A stretch of DNA of 64,000 nt, from assembly GCF_001522865.1 (NCBI RefSeq), contig NZ_LOWB01000033.1, positions 1 through 64,000 of the forward strand. Reading direction: 5' to 3'. The notes beneath the pieces are model-generated. The model searched no databases and was not told the origin of the DNA. It worked only from the letters and a program-made list of their open reading frames with translations. The stretch comes from Burkholderia sp. TSV86 (lineage in GTDB: Bacteria > Pseudomonadota > Gammaproteobacteria > Burkholderiales > Burkholderiaceae). Shown here one piece after another: positions 54,385-62,918 of the stretch (position 1 is the first letter of the stretch; every line of letters starts with the position of its first letter). The position numbers and the translations under genes are program-made.

Positions 54385-55626
54385 ATGAAAATCGTCAATG
54401 CCGCGCTGCGCAAGCGCAATGGCCTGCACACCATCGATATCGACGGCGGCATGATCGCGGCCATCACGCAGCAATCCGAGCGGATCGCTACGCCGGATGC
54501 GGATCATATCGATGCGGCCGGTCAGCTCGTGATTGCGCCGCTCGTGGAGCCGCACATTCATCTCGATGCCGTGCTGACGGCGGGGGATCCGGAATGGAAT
54601 ATGAGCGGCACGCTGTTCGAAGGCATCGAGCGTTGGGCGCAGCGCAAGGCAACGATCACGCATGACGATACGAAAGCGCGTGCGCATGCGGCTATCGGTA
54701 TGCTGCGCGATCACGGAATTCAGCACGTGCGCACGCATGTCGACGTAACCGATCCGACGCTTGCCGCGCTGAAGGCGATGCTCGAAGTGAAAGACGAGGC
54801 GCGCGGTCTGATCGATCTGCAAATCGTGGCATTTCCGCAGGAGGGTATCGAATCGTTCGACGGCGGACGAAGGCTGATGGAACAGGCGATCGAGATGGGC
54901 GCGGATGTGGTCGGCGGGATACCGCATTTCGAGAACACGCGCGAGCAGGGTGTGAGTTCGATCAAGTTTCTGATGGATCTCGCCGAGCGAACCGGCTGTC
55001 TCGTCGACGTGCATTGCGACGAAACCGATGACCCGAATTCGCGTTTTCTCGAAGTGCTCGCCGAGGAGGCGCGTGTGCGCGGTATGGGCGCACGCGTGAC
55101 GGCGAGCCATACGACGGCGATGGGCTCGTATGACAATGCGTATTGCTCGAAACTATTCCGGCTGCTGAAGCGCTCGGCGATCAACTTCATTTCGTGTCCG
55201 ACCGAGAGCATTCATTTGCAGGGACGTTTCGATACATTTCCTAAGCGGCGTGGCGTGACGCGCGTCGCGGAGCTGGATCGTGCGGGGCTCAATGTGTGTT
55301 TCGGTCAGGATTCGATCAGAGACCCGTGGTATCCGCTCGGAAACGGAAATATCCTGCGCGTGCTGGACGCGGGCCTGCACATCTGTCACATGATGGGCTA
55401 CGACGATTTGCAACGCTGTCTCGATTTCGGCACAGATCATGGCGCACGCACGATGCATCTTGGCGAACGTTACGGAATCGAGCCGGGACGGCCCGCGAAC
55501 CTGCTCGTATTCGATGCCGGCAGCGACTACGATGCGGTGCGCCGGCAGGCGAAGGCGCGGCTGTCGATCCGGCATGGCGAGATCATCATGCAGCGCGAGC
55601 CGGAGCGGCTTGCCTATCCGGCGTAA
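54385..55626 (+). CDS. codA: Cytosine deaminase
   Basis: 413 residues from ATG 54385, RBS ACAGGAGCGTTC. Amidohydrolase with metal ligands in LVEPHIHLDAV (HxH), LVDVHCDETDDPN (His/Glu), SHTTAMGSYDNAY, and the Asp region NVCFGQDSIRDPWYPLGNGN. It deaminates cytosine to uracil. At the segment that in E. coli CodA reads GHDDVFDPW, this protein has GQDSIRDPW: the second Asp (D314 in E. coli numbering) is Ser (S310 here). Substitutions there are known to shift base specificity in engineered CodA, so isoguanine, creatinine-like or other substrates are possible. Confidence 0.85.
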   Translation: MKIVNAALRKRNGLHTIDIDGGMIAAITQQSERIATPDADHIDAAGQLVIAPLVEPHIHLDAVLTAGDPEWNMSGTLFEGIERWAQRKATITHDDTKARAHAAIGMLRDHGIQHVRTHVDVTDPTLAALKAMLEVKDEARGLIDLQIVAFPQEGIESFDGGRRLMEQAIEMGADVVGGIPHFENTREQGVSSIKFLMDLAERTGCLVDVHCDETDDPNSRFLEVLAEEARVRGMGARVTASHTTAMGSYDNAYCSKLFRLLKRSAINFISCPTESIHLQGRFDTFPKRRGVTRVAELDRAGLNVCFGQDSIRDPWYPLGNGNILRVLDAGLHICHMMGYDDLQRCLDFGTDHGARTMHLGERYGIEPGRPANLLVFDAGSDYDAVRRQAKARLSIRHGEIIMQREPERLAYPA

Positions 55627-55665
55627 CGCAGCAAGAGCAAGCAAGCCGTGCGCGGCCTTCTTGCT

Positions 55666-56970
55666 TCACTCGTGCCCGTTGCGCAGCCGCAGGCTGGCCA
55701 ACGCCGCGATCACGAGCGCGGCGGCCAGCAGCACGAGGCCGTTTTTCGCGTCGCCGCTTACCTGCTCGATCATGCCGGCTACTGTCGGCCCGACGAAGCC
55801 GCCGAGCAAACCGCACGTATTGACGAGCCCCAGGCCGCCCGCGAGCGCGCTTCCGCTGAGCCGCGACGCGGGAAACGTAAAGATGATCGACTGCACGACG
55901 AAGAACATCGTCGCGGCAACGCACAAGCTGACCAGTTCCATCACGGGCGATGCATGGGCGGCTCCCACAAGCCCGAGCGCCATCACGGCAAGCCCCGCGC
56001 ATAGCATCGTGCGCGCGCGACGCGAATTGCGCGCAAAGCGCGGCAGCGTTGCCGCCCCGAGCGCGGCGGCAAGCCAAGGTGTAGCCGTCAGTATACCGAT
56101 CACGAATGGAGAGAATTGTCCCGACGCGCCAATGATGCCTGGTAAAAAGAAGATCACGGTATAGATCGTCAACTGGTGGCAGAAGTATATGAAAATCGCC
56201 AGCCAGATTTGCGGATCGCGCAGCGCGACACCGAACGAATGACCGCCGTGCGCAACCGAGCCGGTTTCCTGCTCGGTTGCGAGTGCGTGCTCCAGTGCGC
56301 GGCCGGTTTCCGGTGCGAGCCAACGCGCGTCGCTCGGACGATCGGGCAGGCGCATCCATACGACGAGCGCAAGCGCAATCGCCGGTATGCCTTCGATCAC
56401 GAATAGCCATTGCCAGCCATGCAGCCCGAGCAGCCCGTCGAGTTCGAGCAGTACGCCGGCGAGCGGTCCGCCGACGATATTCGCTATGCAAACGCCGAGT
56501 AGAAAGTAACCCGTCGCGCGTGCGCGTTCGTCGCGGCCAAACCAGTAGGTCAGATAAAGCATCACGCCAGGAAAGAGCCCGGCTTCAGCGGCGCCGAGCA
56601 ACAGCCGCATCAGATAGGACGACGCTTCGCCACGCACCAGGGCCATCGCGATCGACAGCACGCCCCACGTCATCATGATCCGGGCGATCCAGAAACGCGC
56701 GCCGACACGATGCAAGATCAGATTGCTCGGGATTTCGAAGCATGCGTAAGTCAAGAAAAACAGCCCCGCTCCGAGACCGTATGCGGCCGACGAGATGCCG
56801 AGATCAACGCTCATCGAATGCTTCGCGAACGCAATGTTGGTACGGTCGAGAAAACTAATGACATACGCGGCAATCAACAACGGCAGCAGTTTTTTGAACA
56901 GCAGCCGGTTCAACGGCGGCGCGGCGTGAACGGCGGCGGGGTGCAACGCTTGGGCTTGGCGAGTGGACAT
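55666..56970 (-). CDS. MFS transporter of the phthalate/anion:cation symporter type
   Basis: 434 residues, twelve hydrophobic segments. Family motifs are FLDRTNIAFAKHSMSVDLGISSAAYGLGAGLFFLTYACFEIPSNLILHRVGARFWIARIMMTWG near the N-terminus and YLTYWFGRDERARATGYFLLG in the middle. These are typical of the anion:cation symporter (ACS) family that imports organic acids such as phthalate, glucarate or hydroxy acids. It is the last gene of the minus-strand run with the BKACE and SDR genes, so it likely imports their substrate. Confidence 0.87.
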   Translation of the reverse strand: MSTRQAQALHPAAVHAAPPLNRLLFKKLLPLLIAAYVISFLDRTNIAFAKHSMSVDLGISSAAYGLGAGLFFLTYACFEIPSNLILHRVGARFWIARIMMTWGVLSIAMALVRGEASSYLMRLLLGAAEAGLFPGVMLYLTYWFGRDERARATGYFLLGVCIANIVGGPLAGVLLELDGLLGLHGWQWLFVIEGIPAIALALVVWMRLPDRPSDARWLAPETGRALEHALATEQETGSVAHGGHSFGVALRDPQIWLAIFIYFCHQLTIYTVIFFLPGIIGASGQFSPFVIGILTATPWLAAALGAATLPRFARNSRRARTMLCAGLAVMALGLVGAAHASPVMELVSLCVAATMFFVVQSIIFTFPASRLSGSALAGGLGLVNTCGLLGGFVGPTVAGMIEQVSGDAKNGLVLLAAALVIAALASLRLRNGHE

Positions 56971-57160
56971 GTTGACGGCTCAGGTAAAGGCGAACTGGCG
57001 CGCACGGCAAGCGCGACGCACTGTGTTCGACAAAAGTTGAGCAGATGACGCAGTCGCGCGCCGGCGGCACTCACCGGGAGCGGGGCGATGGCGGCCTGGC
57101 GGTGGCCGGCGCCGTGTCTCTGCGCTTGCTTGCGTATTCAGCGAGTGGCGGGCGGCCGGC

Positions 57161-58093
57161 TCAGAACTTGACCTCGCCGCTGCCCTTGAGCCGGAGCATC
57201 GCGCGTGCGTCTGACGGAGTAGCGATGTCGAGCGATAATCCTTCGAGTACCTGACGAATTTTTTGCACCTGCTCGGCGCTCGATTGTGCGAGCTTGCCGG
57301 GCGCGATCCACAGCGAATCCTCGAGTCCGACCCGGACATTCGCGCCTTGAGCCGCGCCGATCGATGCGAGCGGAATCTGATGGCGGCCTGCGCCGAGAAT
57401 CGACCAGACATAGTCCGCACCGAACAGGCGATCGGCGGTGCGGCGCATGTGCATCAGATCTTCCGGATGTGCGCCGATTCCGCCGAGCAGGCCGAACACG
57501 CTTTGGATGAAGAACGGCGGCTTCGCAAGCCCGCGATCGACGAAATGCGCGAGGTTGTAGAGGTGCGAGATGTCGTAGCACTCGAATTCGAAGCGCGTAC
57601 CGTTCGCGCCGCAGCGCGTCAGGATGGTTTCAATGTCCGAGAAGGTGTTCTTGAATACGAGGTCGCGGCTCTTTTCCAGATGTTCGCGTTCCCACAGGTG
57701 CTTGAATTCCCGCGTGCGTTCGAGCATCGGGTAGAGGCCGAAATTCATCGAACCCATGTTGAGCGACGCGATTTCCGGTTGAAAATGAAGCGCCGGGCGC
57801 AGACGTTCGTCGACCGTCATGTGCGGGCTGCCGCCCGACGTGATGTTGATCACCGCATCGGTTTGCGCTTTGATGCGCGGCAGGAATTGTTCGAACACGG
57901 CGGGATCTTGCGTGGGCTTGCCATTGGACGGATCTCGCGCGTGCAGATGCAGAATCGCCGCGCCGGCCTGCGCTGCGTCGATTGCCGCGGTTTCGATTTC
58001 GAGAGGCGTGACGGGCAGGTGCGGTGACATCGAAGGTGTATGGATCGCGCCTGTCGGCGCGCAGGTGATGATGACTTTGCGAGCGTTTGCCAC
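57161..58093 (-). CDS. Beta-keto acid cleavage enzyme (BKACE, DUF849)
   Basis: 310 residues. N-terminal VIITCAPTGAIHTPSMSPHLPVTPLEI, then GAAILHLHARDPSNGKP, the HLHAR metal site of the BKACE family (3-keto-5-aminohexanoate cleavage enzyme-like), and IGAHPEDLMHMRRTADRLFG. These TIM-barrel zinc enzymes condense a beta-keto acid with acetyl-CoA and release acetoacetate plus a new acyl-CoA. The substrate is not predictable by eye. An SDR 33 bases upstream could make the beta-keto acid. AtoE downstream of the GntR gene suits acetoacetate handling. Dehydrocarnitine cleavage is one known BKACE reaction. Confidence 0.88.
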   Translation of the reverse strand: MANARKVIITCAPTGAIHTPSMSPHLPVTPLEIETAAIDAAQAGAAILHLHARDPSNGKPTQDPAVFEQFLPRIKAQTDAVINITSGGSPHMTVDERLRPALHFQPEIASLNMGSMNFGLYPMLERTREFKHLWEREHLEKSRDLVFKNTFSDIETILTRCGANGTRFEFECYDISHLYNLAHFVDRGLAKPPFFIQSVFGLLGGIGAHPEDLMHMRRTADRLFGADYVWSILGAGRHQIPLASIGAAQGANVRVGLEDSLWIAPGKLAQSSAEQVQKIRQVLEGLSLDIATPSDARAMLRLKGSGEVKF

Positions 58094-58126
58094 GGTGGTC
58101 TCCTGGTCGAGCTGGGTGCCGACGGA

Positions 58127-58924
58127 TTAAAGCGTTTCAACGTTGCCGCAGACGGAAATGGCTTGGCCGGTGATGCCGCGTCCGCCCGGTGTGCACAGGA
58201 ATAGCGCGGTGGCGGCGATTTCGTCGGGGTCGGTCATGCGGCGCAGTGAAATCTTCTCGAGGTAGCGTGCCTGCATCTCGTGATAGCCGAGGCCGAGTTG
58301 CGCGGCGCGTGCTTCGATCACGCGCCGCATCCTCGGGCCGCGCACGATGCCCGGCTGGATCGCGTTCACGCGGATGCCGAGCGGGCCGAGTTCGATCGCG
58401 AGACTTTTGACCAGACCGACGATCGCCCATTTGGTCGCTGAATACGGCGTGCGATACGCGTAACCCAACCGGCCCGCTACCGACGAAAGCGCAATGATCG
58501 AGCCGCCATGGGTGGCGTCGCGCAACAGCGGCACCGCACGGCGCGCGAACTGGAATTGCGCGTTCAGATTGATCGCGACGGTCTGTTCCCACTGAGCGGG
58601 GGTGATTTCGTCGATACCACCAGTCGGCCCTGCGATGCCGGCGTTGTTGACGAGCACGTCGAGCCCGCCGAATGTGCGCGTGATATCGGTGAACACGCGA
58701 TCGATTGCGCCGGGATCGGTGACGTCGGCTAGCGTCGCACCGAGTGCTGGCCGTTGGGGCCGGTCGGCAAGCGCGGCGAGTGCCGTTTCGGATGCGTCGC
58801 AAATGTGCACGCGCGCACCGCAGTTAGCGAAGGCGTCTGCGATCGCGAGGCCGATGCCGGCTGCGCCGCCTGTCACCAGCACGCGCAGATCGCCGTAGGG
58901 TTTGAGCAAGTCGTGTGTGGCCAT
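58127..58924 (-). CDS. SDR-family dehydrogenase
   Basis: 265 residues from ATG 58924 (MATHDLLKPYGDL); a TTG at 58930 and GGAG nearby are also possible. Classical SDR: LVTGGAAGIGLAIADAFANCGARVHICDAS, NNAG in VLVNNAGIAGP, catalytic Ser in IALSSVAGRLGYAYRTPYSATKWAIVGLVKSLA (Y-x-x-x-K as YSATK). The Asp in HICDAS after the glycine motif suggests NAD+ rather than NADP+. Cotranscribed with the BKACE gene (33-base gap). Likely oxidises a beta-hydroxy acid to the BKACE substrate. Confidence 0.87.
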   Translation of the reverse strand: MATHDLLKPYGDLRVLVTGGAAGIGLAIADAFANCGARVHICDASETALAALADRPQRPALGATLADVTDPGAIDRVFTDITRTFGGLDVLVNNAGIAGPTGGIDEITPAQWEQTVAINLNAQFQFARRAVPLLRDATHGGSIIALSSVAGRLGYAYRTPYSATKWAIVGLVKSLAIELGPLGIRVNAIQPGIVRGPRMRRVIEARAAQLGLGYHEMQARYLEKISLRRMTDPDEIAATALFLCTPGGRGITGQAISVCGNVETL

Positions 58925-59041
58925 GCGCAATGTCTCCTTCGATGTTGGATGGTTTTTCGAATCGAAATCGAATCGGTTCGTGTGCGGCCGGCTCGTGGAT
59001 CGCGGCGGGCCAGCGTGGCTGCTAGGTGTGTTGCCTAAGCG

Positions 59042-59752
59042 TCACGAGCGCGCGCGCAGCCGCGGCGACGCCTGTTCGGCCGTGAGTGAAGCAGCGAGAT
59101 CATGCGCGGCATGGCCGATGTCCAGCGCGATGCCGGCACGCACGCCGGTGCCGTCACGCCGCTCGAGCGCATCGACGATCGTGCGGTGTGCATTCATCGA
59201 GCGGCGCATGTGCGGAATATCAAGCGCGACCATGTTCAAGAACGGGCCGATCCGCATCCACAGGTTCTGAATGATCGCGAGGGTGCTTTCGCCCGCGCCG
59301 TGCGCATAGATCGCGCTGTGAAACGCGAAGTTGCTTTGCAGATACGCATGGGTCCGGCCGGCTTCGGCTTGGGTTTGCATGGTTTCGCAGAGGCGACGGA
59401 TGCCGGCGATCTGCGCGTCGTTCATCCGCGCAGCCGCGCGTTCGGCGACGCAGCCTTCAAGTGCGATGCGCACGTCACGCAGTTCGTCGAGCATGTCGGT
59501 CGTCATCGGCGGTACCACGAGTGCCCGGTTCGGCCCATCGATGAGTGCGCGCTCGGCTCGCAGCCGTGTGAGCGCGGCGCGCACCGGCATCGTCGACGAG
59601 CCGACCGCTTGCGCGACGCCGCGCAAGCTCAGCGCCTGGCCAGGCGCGAAGCGGCCGCTCATCAGTGCTTCGCGCAGTTGTTGGTAGACCTTATCGGCCA
59701 TCGTTTCTTGTTCAATGACCTTCAATGCGGGAGGGGCGGTGCGCGTGATCAA
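59042..59752 (-). CDS. GntR-family (FCD) regulator of the beta-keto acid cluster
   Basis: 236 residues from TTG 59752 (MITRTAPPALKVIEQETMADKVYQQLREALMSG), with GGAG seven bases upstream; ATG 59701 (MADKVYQQ) is an alternative. The N-terminal winged HTH contains FAPGQALSLRGVAQAVGSSTMPVRAALTRLRAERAL; the FCD effector domain follows. It lies between the SDR/BKACE genes and the divergent atoE gene. A TGTGAT-N5-ATCACA dyad 23 bases upstream of its start is a candidate autoregulatory operator. Confidence 0.85.
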   Translation of the reverse strand: MITRTAPPALKVIEQETMADKVYQQLREALMSGRFAPGQALSLRGVAQAVGSSTMPVRAALTRLRAERALIDGPNRALVVPPMTTDMLDELRDVRIALEGCVAERAAARMNDAQIAGIRRLCETMQTQAEAGRTHAYLQSNFAFHSAIYAHGAGESTLAIIQNLWMRIGPFLNMVALDIPHMRRSMNAHRTIVDALERRDGTGVRAGIALDIGHAAHDLAASLTAEQASPRLRARS

Positions 59753-59774
59753 TCCGGGCTCCTGATTTTGATAT

Positions 59775-59791
59775 GTGATTCGTGATCACAC
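59775..59791. promoter_or_regulatory. Dyad TGTGAT-N5-ATCACA upstream of the GntR gene
   Basis: Perfect 6-base arms with a 5-base spacer, just before the GntR start codon and within the 267-base gap to atoE. It resembles FadR/GntR-type operators in layout (and loosely CRP, but with the wrong spacing). Probably the operator of the adjacent regulator. Confidence 0.6.
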
Positions 59792-60019
59792 TGTGGGTGC
59801 GTGGAAGTGTTGTCGATGGCGTTGCGTGCGTCAAGGAGCGAGCGGTAGGGGAAAACGCTAGACGTGCGAGCGCAGTTGGGGATGTAGTCAGCACGCGCAG
59901 CGTGTTTGTGCAAGAATCCGCCCGGTTCGCCGAAACATGCCGGCAGCGTTGAATGCCGGTTAGTTCGCTAATGAGCATGCGATTGGCGTCACCCTGAACG
60001 AAGAGACGAGGAGAGACAA

Positions 60020-61342
60020 TTGATTCAACGCATTTCCGCTTTTTTCACACAGATCGTGCATCGGGTGCTGCCCGACCCGTTGATTTTCGCGATCCTGCTA
60101 ACCATCGCGACGTTCGCACTCGCGTTCGGCCTTACGCCGCAATCGCCGCCGCAACTTGTGATGATGTGGGGCTCGGGCTTTTGGAATCTGCTTGCATTCT
60201 CGATGCAGATGGTGATGATCCTCGTCACCGGGCATGCGCTCGCCAGCTCCGCGCCCGTCAAGCGCTTGCTGGTCGCGCTGGCGTCGTCGGCGCGCTCGCC
60301 GGGGCAGGGCGTGATGCTCGTGGCGTTCGTCTCGGCGCTCGCGTGCGCGATCAACTGGGGTTTTGGCCTCGTGCTCGGCGCGATGCTCGCGCGCGAAGTC
60401 GCGCGGCGCGTGCGCGGCGTCGATTACCGGCTACTCGTCGCGTCGGCTTATATGGGCTTTTTGAGTTGGCACGGCGGGCTGTCCGGATCGATTCCGCTCG
60501 TTGCCGCGACGAAGGGCAATCCGATGGAAAAGACGGTTGGCCTGATCCCCGTGTCGGACACCCTCTTTACCGGCTATAACGCATTCGTGACGATCGGCCT
60601 CACTGTGATGCTGCCGTTCCTCGCGCGGTTGATGATGCCCAAGCCGTCCGACGTCGTGATGGTTGATCCGAAGCTGCTCGAAGATCCGCCGAGCGTCGAG
60701 CGCACGCTCGGGCAGGATGCGACGCTTGCCGAGCGGCTCGAGGAGAGCCGTTTGCTGTCGATGCTCGTTGCCGCAGTGTGCTTCGTGTTTCTCGGCGTGC
60801 GCTTCACGCAAAAGGGCTTTGCACTCGACATCGACACGGTAAACCTTGTTTTCCTTGCCGCCGGTATCCTGCTGCACCGCACGCCGATGGCATACGCGCG
60901 CGCGGTTGCGGCGGCCGCGCGCGGCGCGTCGGGCATCATGATCCAGTTTCCCTTCTATGCGGGTATCCAGGCGTTGATGGATCACTCGGGGCTGGCAGGC
61001 GTGATCACGAAATGGTTCGTCGATATCGCGAACGTCCACACGTTCGCACTGCTCACGTTCCTAAGCTCGGCGGTGATCAATTTCGCGGTGCCGTCGGGCG
61101 GCGGTCACTGGGTCGTACAAGGGCCGTTCGTGATGCCGGCCGCTCAGGCGCTTGGCGCGGATCTTGGCAAGGCAGCGATGGCGATCGCATATGGCGAGGC
61201 GTGGACCAACATGGCGCAGCCGTTCTGGGCGTTACCCGCGCTCGCGATCGCAGGGCTCGGTGTGCGCGACATCATGGGGTATTGCGTGACAGCGCTGTTG
61301 TTTTCGGGAGTGGTGTTCGTGGCGGGGATGTATTTGTTCTGA
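60020..61342 (+). CDS. atoE: Short-chain fatty acid / acetoacetate transporter (AtoE)
   Basis: 440 residues from TTG 60020, with GAGGAGAG just upstream. A hydrophobic protein with about eleven segments of the AtoE/short-chain fatty acid transporter family: MIQRISAFFTQIVHRVLPDPLIFAILLTIATFALAFG, INWGFGLVLGAMLAREVARRV, GFLSWHGGLSGSIPLVAATKGN and INFAVPSGGGHWVVQGPFVMPAA. It probably moves acetoacetate or butyrate-like acids, which fits the acetoacetate released by the BKACE enzyme. Divergent from the GntR gene. Confidence 0.88.
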   Translation: MIQRISAFFTQIVHRVLPDPLIFAILLTIATFALAFGLTPQSPPQLVMMWGSGFWNLLAFSMQMVMILVTGHALASSAPVKRLLVALASSARSPGQGVMLVAFVSALACAINWGFGLVLGAMLAREVARRVRGVDYRLLVASAYMGFLSWHGGLSGSIPLVAATKGNPMEKTVGLIPVSDTLFTGYNAFVTIGLTVMLPFLARLMMPKPSDVVMVDPKLLEDPPSVERTLGQDATLAERLEESRLLSMLVAAVCFVFLGVRFTQKGFALDIDTVNLVFLAAGILLHRTPMAYARAVAAAARGASGIMIQFPFYAGIQALMDHSGLAGVITKWFVDIANVHTFALLTFLSSAVINFAVPSGGGHWVVQGPFVMPAAQALGADLGKAAMAIAYGEAWTNMAQPFWALPALAIAGLGVRDIMGYCVTALLFSGVVFVAGMYLF

Positions 61343-61395
61343 GCATGCCTGCCCGCCACGGCGTCGATGGGTTTTGACTTTCGTGCGTGCGTCGC

Positions 61396-62451
61396 CTACG
61401 ATGCGGGCGCGCATTGGCTCTGCCGGATGAGTTCCATCATGCCGGGGCCGCGAGGTCGATGTAGCGTTTGTAAATAGCTGGCCGCATAACGCTGCTGATC
61501 CTGATCCTGTTCGTCCAACAGAAAGGGTGTCAGTGCGTGGGCGGCTAGATCGCTGAAGAGGTTGTATTGATCGACGGAAGCAAAATGGCGAGTCGTGTCG
61601 GCCCACCGGGCATGCATCAAGGCCGAATACGAAGGCGGCTGTGCCATGCCGGCAACCGGCTCGGTCAATTGCTGTTGCATAGCATTGCTGACATACAGCG
61701 TGACCAGGTTGTCCGGAAAAACTCGCCGGATAGCGTTTAAGCGGCGCGCTTTTTCCACGCCAGTCATGTCGTCGGAAAACAGTCTGCGCATGATAAAGAT
61801 GCCAACCGGGCGATGTGGCGCAATGGCCGCGCGCAATTTCTCGAGAGCGGCGACGATTTGCACGGTGGAAAAAAGCCTGAGCGTGCCGGCGGAGGTGGTG
61901 TAGTTGCCACCGAGCCAGATCGCGTAATCGACCGGCGGCGCGGGAACGGGCAAAACGTTGGTGTTGCGAACCGTCGTCATGACGAGCGGTGTCAGGTACA
62001 CGGCAACGCGTGGATGCGCGCGCTGCAGCTGACTGTACAGATCGGCGTCCCTTTCTTGCAATAACGCAAGTTGTGAATCCGTCGTGTACAGATTCAGTCG
62101 GCCCATGCTGTCGATCTTGTCGCTTACGAATGTCTTGATCGTGCTATCCAGCAAATGGGTATAAATGGCAACGGGGCGCGTGAGCAGAGACGACCTTATC
62201 GGACGTGTTGTCAGCAACGAATCTGCGGCACGCTGCCCGACAATCATGATACAGGCCGAAGCGGTGACGTCGATTTCCTGCGGGGCGAGCTGTGCCAGAT
62301 CGACGAACTCCGCCGCCGGAGTGAGTTGAGTTGCAAGCATCGACGCGGCTTGACTGTCGGCTCCGTTACCGGTGGCGATCAGCACCGTTTTTGCCGGTGC
62401 CGATACGTTGACGGCGAGCAGTATCGTCAACAGAGCAAGTTGGTTTTTCAT
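61396..62451 (-). CDS. Exported protein of unknown function
   Basis: 351 residues from ATG 62451 (MKNQLALLTILLAVNVSAPA), which gives a signal peptide; longer starts (for example at 62517) bury it. The mature protein shows alternating strands and helices: KTVLIATGNGADSQAASMLATQLTP, IMIVGQRAADSLL, VDYAIWLGGNYTTSAGTLRLFSTVQIVAALEKLRAAIAP, VGIFIMRRLFSDDMTGVEKA. The LGGNYTTS and MRRLF segments vaguely recall ELM1-like/glycosyltransferase-type Rossmann folds, but a periplasmic location argues against that. Not recognised with confidence. It stands alone between atoE and the AraC gene. Confidence 0.65.
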   Translation of the reverse strand: MKNQLALLTILLAVNVSAPAKTVLIATGNGADSQAASMLATQLTPAAEFVDLAQLAPQEIDVTASACIMIVGQRAADSLLTTRPIRSSLLTRPVAIYTHLLDSTIKTFVSDKIDSMGRLNLYTTDSQLALLQERDADLYSQLQRAHPRVAVYLTPLVMTTVRNTNVLPVPAPPVDYAIWLGGNYTTSAGTLRLFSTVQIVAALEKLRAAIAPHRPVGIFIMRRLFSDDMTGVEKARRLNAIRRVFPDNLVTLYVSNAMQQQLTEPVAGMAQPPSYSALMHARWADTTRHFASVDQYNLFSDLAAHALTPFLLDEQDQDQQRYAASYLQTLHRPRGPGMMELIRQSQCAPAS

Positions 62452-62918
62452 GCGTTTGTTGCAGGCCAACGATGTGTTTGGGGCAGGTTTCGGTTGCTTG
62501 TCGCGCTTCGATTGCATTGCCGGGCACCTGTGTGGCGTCAATCGGCAATCGAGCGGCCGCACGTCATTTTTACCAGACGCGCGTGCGTCGGCGATCGGTA
62601 TATCGGAGAAATTGATACGGTATCCGAAAAGGCGACGGCTTGGGATGCCGTCGGAAGCGGTGCGGCCTTTTTGTCGTGATTGGATGGTGATGGAAAATAC
62701 ACGCGCATTCTGACGCCGATGCAGGGCTCTTGGCCGGCTCGCATCGGCGGTGCCGAGAAGAATTGCCGCGTGTGGCGGATGCGCGCTGATGAGCGATCGA
62801 GAGACAGCGAATGAGACCGTCAAGGCAAGTGCGTGTTTTTTATTTCCGGCCGGGGTAAGCGCTTTTGCACGCCATTTGATATTTCCTTGATTGGCGATTT
62901 AGCCGGCCCGGGAAATAT
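62452..62918. other. Intergenic region with AT-rich patches
   Basis: 467 bases between the orphan exported-protein gene and the AraC gene, both on the minus strand. No convincing coding frame or long dyad. It should hold the promoter of the orphan gene. Confidence 0.5.
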
